From Dipetalonema caudispina (taxonomy: Eukaryota > Nematoda > Chromadorea > Rhabditida > Onchocercidae): 18,006 nucleotides of DNA. How positions within the stretch are numbered: the first letter of the stretch is position 1; each line of letters starts with the position of its first letter. The translations under genes and the position numbers were made by a program. Of this stretch, positions 8,707 to 18,006 are shown in pieces. The stretch lies in contig JABVXV010000651.1 in NCBI GenBank assembly GCA_013365325.1, positions 1 through 18,006 of the forward strand, read 5' to 3'. Below the pieces are notes generated by a model. It was not told the origin of the DNA. It did not search any database and worked only from the letters and a program-made list of their open reading frames with translations.

Positions 8707-11700
8707 CTTGATAAAAATTGATATTCATAAAGCCGATGAAATAAATTGAAGATGATTGTTGATTGCAACATTTAATTCACATATATCCAATTATGATTTT
8801 TTTTTTTTATTGATTTAGAATTAATCATTTACTTTTATTCTTGTGATAAAACATGTCAATTTCTCGATTATCTGATGAATTTTCAAAACGAATTAAATGT
8901 GATGAAAAAAAAGTTAACAAATTTTGAAGATTTACCTTCATCTCTTAGTTGGCGAACAAAATTGTTTGGATGAACAACAGCATTGGAACCTTTATAAGGT
9001 GGATAAGGTACATATCTAAAAATTACATTATTCTCTAACATTTTAAAAGAAACAGCTTGGAAATTACAACTTTCATATTCGATTAAATTTACAATCAAAT
9101 ATCACCACGTCTACTTCGATTAACCGATCATCACAATACAATAAGTAAGTCTTCTAAAAGAAGCATATGATATAAGCTGCTAAAAACCATTACGTTTAAT
9201 TTATCGCTAATCTATAAGCTTCTTGAATACCTGTTCGAGACTTGGACCATTAAACTATTTGTAGCATGTAGTAGTCCACAAAACCTTCCTAATATTAGCA
9301 CCATTTTATCCTTGACACAGAAATTTTTCTCGATGAATTTCTGAAGTCTTACTTTTCTTCAGTTGTTGATGAATACATTTTCTTGACTGTACGTGATGAT
9401 GTTTCAGGTATTTCTAATATAGAAATTGGAGTTGTGGTTGCATATTGATGTATTAATTCGCGTGGATTCGTTATCAAGTAATCTTTAGTCACATCAAACT
9501 TCCGGTATCGTTCTGATCTGACTGACTCATGTATTGTAGATCCATCTGTAATTTACAATTTACATTATCCATGGCAAAGTTGCATTTACCAAAAATATTA
9601 GGAATATTGTGAAAGAAATATATTACAAGTTTTGCAATCTGTCATTTACTCTAATTAAAAAAAAAGAAAATGAGAACAATTTTTTTCTTTTTTTTTTTGT
9701 CCGGATTAACATACCGCTTGAGCGACCATTGTTTTTAAATCCGTGATCACCATAATTGTCGGGTCCGTTTAGTAGGTCAACACTCTGGGAACGACCTTTA
9801 ACTAACCAAATATTCGACAAAAAGAAACAAACAAAAAATTTCAATCCACTCGTGTCAACTAACTAATTCACAAATTATAAAAATTCAGGAAAAAACAAGA
9901 AAAAAGATTACAGAAAAAAATGCACAACAAATTAGTTGTTCAGTGGAAATTTTAAAGTGCATTCGATAAGTTGCAACAAAAGCTACGTCTAAATTATTAC
10001 TTTATTAAGAATGATCCAGAAAATCGTTGAATCTGATGTGTTAGAATTCTGATGCATGCAAATTTTATTGAATGAAATTTATTCTATAGCAAAAAGAAAA
10101 TACTTGCTTTGGAAAGTTATTACTTTAAACAAATTTTAATTTTGTCTATTACTCTTTTAAATTAAAAAGTATCATCGATTAGATTAAGATTAAGCAAAAG
10201 GATGACAACAGTAGCAATTTTCACTGAAATTTTAAAATTAACCAAAAATAAGAAGAAAAGAATATTTATGGGAAATTCATAAAATGTCTACCTTGTCGAT
10301 ATTTTCCATGCTATAGAATTTCTAAATGCAAACCTCCAGATTCATTCACAAATGGATCAGAGTGTATAAAACCAAGTGCACTATGTGGATCGTGATAAAC
10401 TGGTGAATATTGGTAAGCTGCAGTTGGTGAATGGTAGCGGTAATTTGATGATCCAGTACCATGAAGATCCATACCTCGTGATCCAGTACCATAACTATCC
10501 GTACCACGCATCCTTCCACCATATCCATCTACACCTGGTTTGGGTGATTCCATATCATAACCTTTTGCAATACCGCGTCCTCTGGTACTATCTATACTAA
10601 TTTGAAATCAACAAAAATGTGCTGTTTCTACAGTGTGCGAAAAAAAAAAAAAAAAAAAAAAAAAGAAAAAAACTCCTCGGAACACGGCATACACAATTGC
10701 AATATTGCTGAAAATGCGGTAGATTAAAAAATTTGAATGAAAATTTCAATATTACCAATATTCCTACCTCGACCACTTGGATAACCGATATCACCAGATC
10801 CAGCATCGCTTGAATAATCTTTCCCATGACCGAACGGCGTACTACCACCACCACTACCAGTGCCGTAACCGCCACCACTTCCTGGTCTTCGTTCTCCTAT
10901 TCCACCTCCTTTGTAATCTGAATCTCGTCCACCATAACTCATACCGGGACCAACACCACTTTGTTGTCCATACGAATCACTACCTATAAATCATATTTTT
11001 CATTTTACCTCTGTTTTTATTCAACTTTAATTCATAAAAGTATTTTACAATTCAATCAGATAGCCTATCCAAAATCATGATAACTATAATAAATGACAGT
11101 AAGGGAAAACGATGCGTTGATACTAAATACAATTTCTATCCCGAAATTTTATATCGAATATAAACTTGAAATTAAATTTTAAGACGAAAACAAAAACCTG
11201 GAGATATTCCGCCTGTCAGTCGTGAATCACGTCCACTTCCACCCATATCACTTCCGTAATCATTTCCTAAATCTAAACTTACCCATTTGGGTTAAATACA
11301 AATCGAAACCAACGAACAAATGTTTTCGAAAGATTGGTGATAACTAAGATAAGGATGGTAAAGGCGGTTAAAGAAGGAAAAAACGAATATTAATATTGTT
11401 AATTAAATTTATGCATGAAAATTTAAAGCAAGTCTAATATCGAATGGTTTAAATATTTCCTACAGTTGCAATTTCATCATTATTAATAAAATAAATAGAG
11501 AAAAAGAAAACACATATGTTGAAACAATACGAATAATATTTTTTAGGGAAAACACTAATTACAAGGATGGAAATGGAATTAATGAAATTTAAGTACTAGC
11601 ATATACATTTAAAGAATAAAATAATTTGCTATTTAAATTTTTGATATTATAAAGATAATTGATACCATGAGTCATTGTCCGGGCATAGATATTGTAACCA

Positions 11701-14572
11701 TCATGGCCAGGTTCACCTCTGTCCACAGTTCTGCTATGCGTCACCGTAATTTTCGGTGACAAATCTTTCGGGACACGTTTCAATTCGACACCATCCGCAG
11801 CAACAACGCCGTCACCAATCGGTGAATAATACAAACGACGCGGCTTCAGCGAGCGAGGCAAATGTCCCGGATCGGTAATAATCTTTAAAAAAAAGATAGA
11901 AAGAAAGTCATTAAAATTAACTTATTTTCTTGGCGAGTAAAGCTAAAACTAAAAGTCTTAAAGTAGTAATCTTAGATATACTTACCTCGCCACCATGCCA
12001 TTTCGTTGGCATAAATTCTACCCCAGAACCTGGTCGATCACCATATCCCGAAAATCGACTCCTTTCGTCTTCTTCTCGTTGCCGTTGTGACGCATTACTT
12101 CGAGAACGTGCTGTTTCATACCGGTTGTAATCATCCTGTAAAAATTTACTCCTAATATTGTAGCTTGGATCAGTTACAATTTCTTTAATTTCAATTATTG
12201 ATATATTTAAATGATAGATATTTGATGACAAACAAAAGAATTCGAAGAGAAAGGGAAATATACAAATTTCAGTAAGTATAATAAATATACCGGGTGCTTT
12301 CCGTATGACTGATAATTGCTAGCTGTACTGTACGGCGGAAATTGATTATCACGACCTCGATTCATATATCCAGTATTTCCATAATATGACATCGTGTTAG
12401 TGCTATCGTTACTACCGTTGTTGTAGTTTTTATATAAATTATAAAAATCGTCGAAACTGCTCGAGTTTTTCAGATGATTGCTCGGCGCAGACCAGTTTGG
12501 TGATAATGAAGTTGTTCGACGGATTGTTCCTGCCGGCTGATACACGTCGTCTGACCACTTCACTTCCTTCCTACTACAAAAAATTTTTAAAAAAGGTACA
12601 TTTATATGACAACACACATACAATCAGTGTTAACTGATAACCTCAAGAAAATTCGAATCATATAAAATGTTTGTGATCATTTGACAATACCTAATGACCT
12701 CGTATGATACATGGTTACACATTTTTTTCTTCGAATGATCTGTTGAATGTTATCAATAGAAAACTATTCTTTTTAACATTTTGGTTAAAACCTTTGAGAA
12801 ATGCCGAAACTTTTGCTTGAAATCATTAACTGGTTGGGAAAAAGAACAAAAAACTCACAAAAGAATATGAATCTCAAAAGAAAAAGAAAAAAAGAATGCC
12901 ACAATGAAATACGATAGAATTTATATCGAATTCACCGAAATTTCTTTTAGAAATAATGATATTACTGTTGAAACCCACAAAGTTTATAATAAAATCAATG
13001 AAATTTCTATTAAAATTGACGGAATTTACAAATGAAATGTCAAAGAATATCGGTGATCGATTTATTCATTTGGGATGAGTCGAAGAAATGAGAACTTTGA
13101 TGTTTAAGCGGTAAACAAAATTACACATCAGGCTTACCCTCTGTTAGGAGATATGGATAATAATGTTCCGTAGTTTCGCTGATACGGGTTAGATCGATCT
13201 CCTCCTTTATCTTTCGCCCAAGTTGATGTGTCACCTGTTCCTGTTGCAAAAAAAAAAAAGAGGAAAAACAGAGCAAAATTTTACTTCAATCATTTAAAAA
13301 AAAAAAGAAATTTAATGCTAAATTAATTTTGACATTTGTCCGTCAACTATTAACATTTAATACCTTATTATATCACTTAAATCTTAGGCTTTTTATAATC
13401 CACAAAAATTTTCCACATTAATTTTATTCAGGTCAAGTTTATTGAAAATTATTGCCATTTTTCCGCTTGTACTTTACACGCTCATAAAATTGTTGAAAAA
13501 AGTGGAAGAAATTTTCTGGAAATTAAAACAAATTATTTAAAAAAGAATATATTTGTCAGAAATTATCATATAAACCAAATAATCGTTGCTGTTGTTTGCA
13601 TAACTGAGGAGCAATAATAATATGTTTGAAAAAAAAAAAAAAAAAAAAAAAATTATTTTAAAACATGAATTCTAATAAAAAGCAACAAAATTCCAATGAA
13701 GAAAGTGTTAATCAAAATTCACTAAAATTAAGTAGCATATATATTTTCGTGGTACTAAATTTATTTTGTAAATTAGAAATTTAACATGCAAAACTAAGCA
13801 TACCTTGTGAACTTGGTGAACGTAGGAGATGGGAATTTTGATCGATAAAACGTTGCAATTCGTATTTTTGTGATCTCGAAAGTTCGTGTTGATTTAAAAG
13901 GTGACACTCGTGTTCAAAATTCTAAACTAATTGAAACTTTAAAATGAAAAGATGTCGAAATTAATTTAAATCAAATTACTTGGAGCGAAAAAAAAAAAAA
14001 AAAGGAAGCAAAATATGTGTTAGATCGATAAAATTTGCTAACGAAATCTAAGCTCAAAATTTTATCACAATATGTGAAAAAAAGAGGCTGTCGAATTGCA
14101 ACAAAGCATATGTTCCAAAAAGTTTCAATGTATGCTAAGAAAATTCTAATTGCATTGTTGTCAGGAAAATGTTCAATATGTTTAAATGGTACAATTTATT
14201 TATTAACTTCTTTCATTTCTTTTAATTTAAGACGATGTAATATCTTATTTATTAAGAAATATGTATTATACAAAAAAATAATTGAAATAATTGATCAAAC
14301 TTTTTTTTTTTTTTTCTTGGCTAATACTAATTATCATTTATATCTTTTTTTTTTCTTGGCTAATACTAATTATCATTTATATCTACAATCTGTGCAAACA
14401 TTTCCTAATCATGCAATCTATTAACATGCACAATTCCATCCATAACTTTAACATTTTATGGCCAATTAATGATAGAAGAAACTCTGATCGGCAATGATCA
14501 GAGGGAAAAAATTAGGATATTCTTAGCTATTTTATCCTTCATCTTTCCCTCGCTTACCATCATTTTCTTCAT
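8495..14572 (-). CDS. 13-exon gene for an unrecognised Gly/Ser/Tyr-rich 666-residue protein (full span)
   Basis: Spliced minus-strand gene; coding exons are 14572-14558, 13921-13804, 13240-13138, 12573-12291, 12135-11986, 11882-11666, 11266-11198, 10983-10768, 10591-10334, 9801-9715, 9545-9353, 9015-8936 and 8706-8495. They sum to 2001 bases, a multiple of three, with one terminal TAA. All introns are GT-AG, with phases 0,1,2,0,0,1,1,1,1,1,2,1. The protein has a polar Asn/Ser/Tyr-rich N-terminus, a compact block at 224-295, a Gly/Ser/Tyr/Asp-rich low-complexity middle (296-506) and a helical-looking C-terminus. No signal peptide, membrane span or catalytic motif is visible, so it is probably cytoplasmic or nuclear. 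Function is unknown to me. A nematode-restricted cytoskeletal or attachment protein is one idea only. Frame continuity over 13 exons makes the gene itself secure; exon 1 is the least certain part. Confidence 0.9.
8936..9015 (-). CDS. coding exon 12 (residues 570-597)
   Basis: 80 bases, phase 2 in after TTTTTAG and phase 1 out at GAAG|GTAAAT. It encodes YVPYPPYKGS followed by NAVVHPNNFVRQLRDEG. The Pro/Tyr motif at the start could be a short ligand motif. The rest looks like ordinary, possibly conserved protein. Confidence 0.87.
9353..9545 (-). CDS. coding exon 11 (residues 506-570)
   Basis: 193 bases, phase 1 in after ATTACAG and phase 2 out at GAAAA|GTAAGA. The composition is ordinary rather than low-complexity, with segments such as RYRKFDVTKDYLITNPREL and a Ser/Thr-rich end. 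If the donor is not used, the very next codon is TAA (the donor itself supplies it), so intron retention would truncate the protein at residue 570. Confidence 0.88.
9715..9801 (-). CDS. coding exon 10 (residues 477-506), cassette
   Basis: 87 bases, phase 1 at both ends (acceptor TTGGTTAG, donor AGCG|GTATGT). It encodes KGRSQSVDLLNGPDNYGDHG followed by a short basic/polar tail. Last of four successive symmetric exons. The low-complexity region fades out here. Confidence 0.87.
10334..10591 (-). CDS. coding exon 9 (residues 391-477), with decapeptide repeat
   Basis: 258 bases, phase 1 at both ends (acceptor AGTATAG, donor GGAG|GTTTGC). It begins with an Arg/Gly patch (STRGRG) and contains a 10-residue tandem repeat, RGTDSYGTGS then RGMDLHGTGS (10508-10449). 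A His/Tyr-rich tail follows. If the donor is not used, the frame reads seven more codons to a TAG stop at about 10311, giving a possible short isoform. Confidence 0.9.
10449..10508 (-). repeat. 30-bp in-frame tandem repeat, two copies, in exon 9
   Basis: Two adjacent 30-base units encode RGTDSYGTGS and RGMDLHGTGS (residues 419-428 and 429-438). The plus-strand core gatccagtaccat recurs exactly 30 bases apart. The copies have diverged at a few codons but keep spacing and frame. Confidence 0.85.
10768..10983 (-). CDS. coding exon 8 (residues 319-391), Gly/Ser/Tyr-rich cassette
   Basis: 216 bases, phase 1 at both ends (acceptor TTTATAG, donor CGAG|GTAGGA). Strongly Gly-rich with scattered Tyr, Ser, Asp and Arg, including GSGGGYGTGSGGGS. 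This composition resembles disordered, low-complexity segments of RNA-binding or cytoskeletal linker proteins, but no RNA-binding domain is present in the gene. Confidence 0.9.
11198..11266 (-). CDS. coding exon 7 (residues 296-319), Gly-rich cassette
   Basis: A 69-base exon with phase 1 at both ends (acceptor GATTTAG, donor CCAG|GTTTTT). It encodes a short Gly/Ser/Asp segment containing DYGSDMGGSGRDSRLTGG. It starts the low-complexity region. Both junctions split a Gly codon after its first G, so removing the exon leaves the protein in frame. Confidence 0.85.
11666..11882 (-). CDS. coding exon 6 (residues 224-296), compact core block
   Basis: 217 bases, phase 0 in after TTTAAAG, phase 1 out at CATG|GTATCA. 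It encodes an ordinary, non-repetitive sequence with balanced hydrophobic, basic and acidic residues, including RRLYYSPIGDGVVAADG and RTVDRGEPGHDGYNIYARTM. This is the part most like a folded domain or conserved motif and the best query for homology searching. I do not recognise it. Confidence 0.92.
11986..12135 (-). CDS. coding exon 5 (residues 174-223), charged
   Basis: Exactly 50 codons (150 bases), phase 0 at both ends, so it can be skipped in frame. The acceptor is TTTTTACAG and the donor GAG|GTAAGT, both strong. The first half is highly charged (Arg, Glu, Asp, Gln). The second half ends FMPTKWHGGE and runs directly into the conserved-looking block of exon 6. Confidence 0.93.
12291..12573 (-). 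CDS. coding exon 4 (residues 79-173), Asn/Ser/Tyr-rich
   Basis: Largest exon, 283 bases, phase 2 in and phase 0 out at CCG|GTATAT. It begins KEVKWSDDVYQPAGTIRRTT and continues into a stretch rich in Asn, Ser and Tyr that looks intrinsically disordered. The acceptor is a tandem TAGTAG (12576-12571), so the exon can begin at 12573 or 12570. The choice adds or removes one Arg. Confidence 0.92.
13138..13240 (-). CDS. coding exon 3 (residues 45-79)
   Basis: 103 bases between acceptor TTGCAACAG and donor AGG|GTAAGCC, phase 1 in and phase 2 out. It encodes a polar stretch containing TWAKDKGGDRSNPYQRNYG. A second CAG six bases inside the exon gives an alternative acceptor that would drop two codons without changing frame. 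Confidence 0.88.
13804..13921 (-). CDS. coding exon 2 (residues 6-45)
   Basis: Acceptor TTTAG and donor CAAG|GTATGC bound a 118-base open frame, entered in phase 0 and left in phase 1. It encodes a His, Gln and Leu-rich stretch containing the segment HECHLLNQHELSRSQKYELQ, which is probably helical. An in-frame TAG sits just before the acceptor, so the frame needs splicing. Base composition is clearly richer in G+C than the flanking introns. Confidence 0.85.
14307..14384. repeat. 39-bp perfect tandem duplication in intron 1
   Basis: Two adjacent identical units (14307-14345 and 14346-14384), each a run of nine T followed by 30 bases starting cttggctaatac. It lies in intron 1 of the minus-strand gene, well away from both splice sites. 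Perfect identity suggests a recent slippage or duplication event, or an assembly artefact at a T run. Confidence 0.9.
14482..14503. repeat. short perfect hairpin near the 5' end of intron 1
   Basis: CTCTGATC and GATCAGAG form an 8-bp perfect stem with a 6-base loop (ggcaat). It lies 54 bases inside intron 1, downstream of the exon 1 donor. It may be chance or a splicing-regulatory structure. Confidence 0.6.
14558..14572 (-). CDS. coding exon 1 (start, 5 residues)
   Basis: Short first exon encoding MKKMM, then a good donor (ATG|GTAAGCG). It ends in phase 0, matching the phase-0 start of exon 2. An in-frame TAA lies directly upstream, so the ATG cannot be extended without another splice. Five-residue first exons are easy to find by chance in such sequence. 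Alternative first exons further upstream remain possible. Confidence 0.5.
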
Positions 14573-14583
14573 TTATTTAGGTG

Positions 14584-14620
14584 CTACTCGAGGAACGAAA
14601 TGATGACGAAGGAGAAGTGT
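14584..14620 (-). promoter_or_regulatory. candidate spliced-leader acceptor before the start codon
   Basis: Just upstream of exon 1 the minus strand reads a pyrimidine-rich stretch ending CTCGAGTAG, then 11 bases to the ATG. Short 5' UTRs right after an acceptor are typical of spliced-leader trans-splicing in nematodes. It depends on exon 1 being correct; a cis-spliced 5' UTR exon upstream would give the same signal. Confidence 0.35.
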
Positions 14621-15934
14621 AAATATTAGATTTCATCAAATTTATCCTTTCATTATATAATTTTCAAAAACATAAATTCACATCTACGCTTCATTCGTTG
14701 CAGTAAAAAAAAAAAAATCATTAAAAATGCCATTAATACTGTAAGTAAATAAGTAATAAGAGTAAAAATATCGCAAAAAAAAGATAAAAAAAAAAACGAG
14801 AAGTAGAAGAAAAAAAAACAAATGCATAAGTACTATTTACTAATGAAAAAGTGAAAAATTAAAAGTTTTATAAATGAACAAGGGCAACATTTCAAGTGTA
14901 AATTACATAAATAAACAAAGTGAAAAAAAAAAAAAAGAAATTGGTTCATTGTAAAAAAAAAAAAAAAAAAAAAAGATGAACCATTTTTAAATCGAAAAAG
15001 ACAACAGCTATGCAAAAAAAATATTTGCAATCATTTAATGATAGAAAAACGGATAAACTAGCTCTGAACGGTTAAGTTTTTAAATGGAATAACAAATCTA
15101 ATGAAAAAAAAATAGTGAAATATTTGATTGAAAAAGCTATCAATTCAAATCCCTTAATCTATTGAAATAGAAAAAAAAAAAAAGTTTTTCCAAATCATTC
15201 GAATTTATTTTGCGGAAATTTATTGAATGAAAAAAGTTAAATCGAAAAAAAATTAAAAATTCTATAATGATTTTTTGTATTCTGTACATCAACATCGTAT
15301 GATATTATTCATTCATAAAAGCAAATGTGAAATAGTAATAATTTGATGTGAGATAAATTTTAAATGTAGTTTAATTTCGAACTATTACTAATCTCGATGT
15401 ATTTGACAAATAAATAAATCATTCGCTTTTCCTTTATACTTTATTTAATGTTATTGGTAAAGTTAAATAGCAAACTGTTTATTTTATTTTATTTTATTTT
15501 TTATTTTTAGAATTTCTATTCTCTTTTGCGACTCTCCAGAAAAAAAAAAGTGAAAATTACGCTTCTTTTGTAAGATTCAGAGAATTTCACTTCAAAGTTT
15601 AGTTTAATAACCTTGCATGAAAAATTTAGGGTATTATCTAATTAATGAAAATTTTCAGATATAGATTTATTTAAAAGAAAAACTAAAATTAATTATAAAA
15701 TGCATCATCATATAGGATGAACAGGCAAAATTCATGCGTTATTAATTTGATAAAAGTGAAATTGATACAAGGAAATCATTTCGACTATCACTAAAATTGA
15801 TACAACAATGATATTTCTACTTTCACATACAATATAATATTCCACCACTATATGTTTGCATGCATTCATTTGGAACAATTATGATAATAAACAATTTTAA
15901 TGGAATTCCAATCTTTTTAATTGATACCCATTAG
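14621..15934. other. 5' flank of the minus-strand gene
   Basis: The presumed promoter region. Rich in A runs with an ATTTT repeat. No clear TATA context, initiator or further upstream exon could be supported. Confidence 0.6.
15478..15500. repeat. (ATTTT)4 microsatellite
   Basis: Four perfect ATTTT units at 15481-15500, with a partial unit before them. It lies in the 5' flank of the gene. Confidence 0.8.
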
Positions 15935-16027
15935 AAGTATTTTGATAAAGTAATTTTAAACTTCCATTTTTTCTTTAATTTCATTTTCCGTTTTCTTTTT
16001 TTTTCATTAAACAACAAATTTTTACAG

Positions 16028-16288
16028 CAAATTTCACATTTCATTATTATCCATCTACGACAAGTTGACAATCATACATTGCATCTTGTTATTATATTTT
16101 GCGATAGATTATTATTTTTTGGAAGTGCGGAATTAAGTAATATAACTAACGCTGTTCTCCACAGTCATTGTGAATTAAGTCGAAGCTCACTGTTTCGCGG
16201 TCACCATACAATCAGAATTCATCTTAAACGTTGTAATTTTAGTAAATTATTTAAACGTTCAAATATTTTGAACGCTTTCACATAATTT
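16028..16288 (+). CDS. possible plus-strand terminal exon, unrecognised
   Basis: A good acceptor (TTTTTACAG at about 16019-16027) is followed by an open frame of 86 codons ending TAA at about 16288. The frame is open without a stop from 15935. The stretch has mixed base composition and no homopolymers, unlike its surroundings. It translates to a Leu/His/Arg/Ser-containing sequence (for example FGSAELSNITNAVLHSHCEL) that I do not recognise. No partner exon was found upstream. It could instead be a conserved non-coding element or a pseudogene remnant. Confidence 0.25.
16256..16274. repeat. 8-bp perfect palindrome CGTTCAAA-TAT-TTTGAACG
   Basis: Inverted repeat with a 3-base spacer, at the 3' end of the open stretch 15935-16285. 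It might be a dimeric factor site, or chance inside an exon. Confidence 0.5.
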
Positions 16289-16289
16289 A

Positions 16290-18006
<1,717 letters not shown>

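Noticed and set aside
8506..8721. Plus-strand 71-codon frame opposite exon 13
   Set aside because: Shadow of the terminal exon; the minus strand is supported by matching phase and an in-frame junction to exon 12.
10376..10989. Plus-strand His/Tyr-rich open frames opposite exons 8 and 9
   Set aside because: They are antisense shadows of the Gly/Ser/Tyr-rich exons and lack splice sites consistent with a gene.
14035..14424. 129-codon plus-strand open frame
   Set aside because: It lies in intron 1 of the supported minus-strand gene, starts at a TTG, is AT-driven in composition, and its length is inflated by the 39-bp duplication and T runs.
14482..14503. Bacterial-type terminator
   Set aside because: The stem-loop is in a eukaryotic intron and lacks a following T run in the relevant direction; treated as a simple hairpin.

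Overview
The window is eukaryotic and very AT-rich (clearly above 70% A+T by eye). It has dozens of A or T runs (up to 31 bases), AT- and AAT-type microsatellites, and no bacterial-style gene packing. One protein-coding gene can be rebuilt with confidence. It lies on the minus strand from about 14572 (start) to 8495 (stop). It has 13 short coding exons joined by 12 GT-AG introns of about 100-640 bp, and every junction keeps the reading frame. Short exons, TAG or CAG acceptors, small-to-medium introns, a probable trans-splice acceptor 11 bases before the first ATG, and A/T homopolymers together fit a nematode, perhaps a filarial or other spirurid worm. That assignment is an inference from genome style, not from a recognised marker.

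The model encodes a 666-residue protein (2001 coding bases including the stop). The N-terminal part (residues 1-173) is polar and rich in Asn, Ser and Tyr. A charged segment (174-223) and a compact, probably conserved block (224-295) follow. Then comes a long Gly/Ser/Tyr/Asp-rich low-complexity region (about 296-506) carrying a perfectly spaced 10-residue tandem repeat, then a more ordinary segment (507-597) and a C-terminal stretch likely to be helical (about 618-660). I do not recognise the family. No enzyme motif, signal peptide or membrane segment is visible, so a scaffold, cytoskeletal-linker or RNA-associated role is possible but unproven. Five consecutive phase-1 introns make four Gly-rich exons individually skippable in frame. 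A tandem TAGTAG acceptor and a second in-frame CAG pair suggest further isoform variety.

Layout: 1-8340 is mostly intergenic, with microsatellites, two dense clusters of ACGT motifs (about 3822-3984 and 5075-5113), a perfect hairpin (4924-4947) and several weak exon-like islands (1-116, 6041-6196, 6917-7139, 7365-7403). 8340-8494 is the 3' UTR with an AATAAA signal. 8495-14572 is the gene. 14573-18006 is the 5' flank, with one higher-complexity open stretch (15935-16285) that may be a plus-strand exon. It ends in a pure (AAT)n array reaching the window edge, which suggests a contig end. No tRNA, rRNA, transposase or CRISPR was seen.
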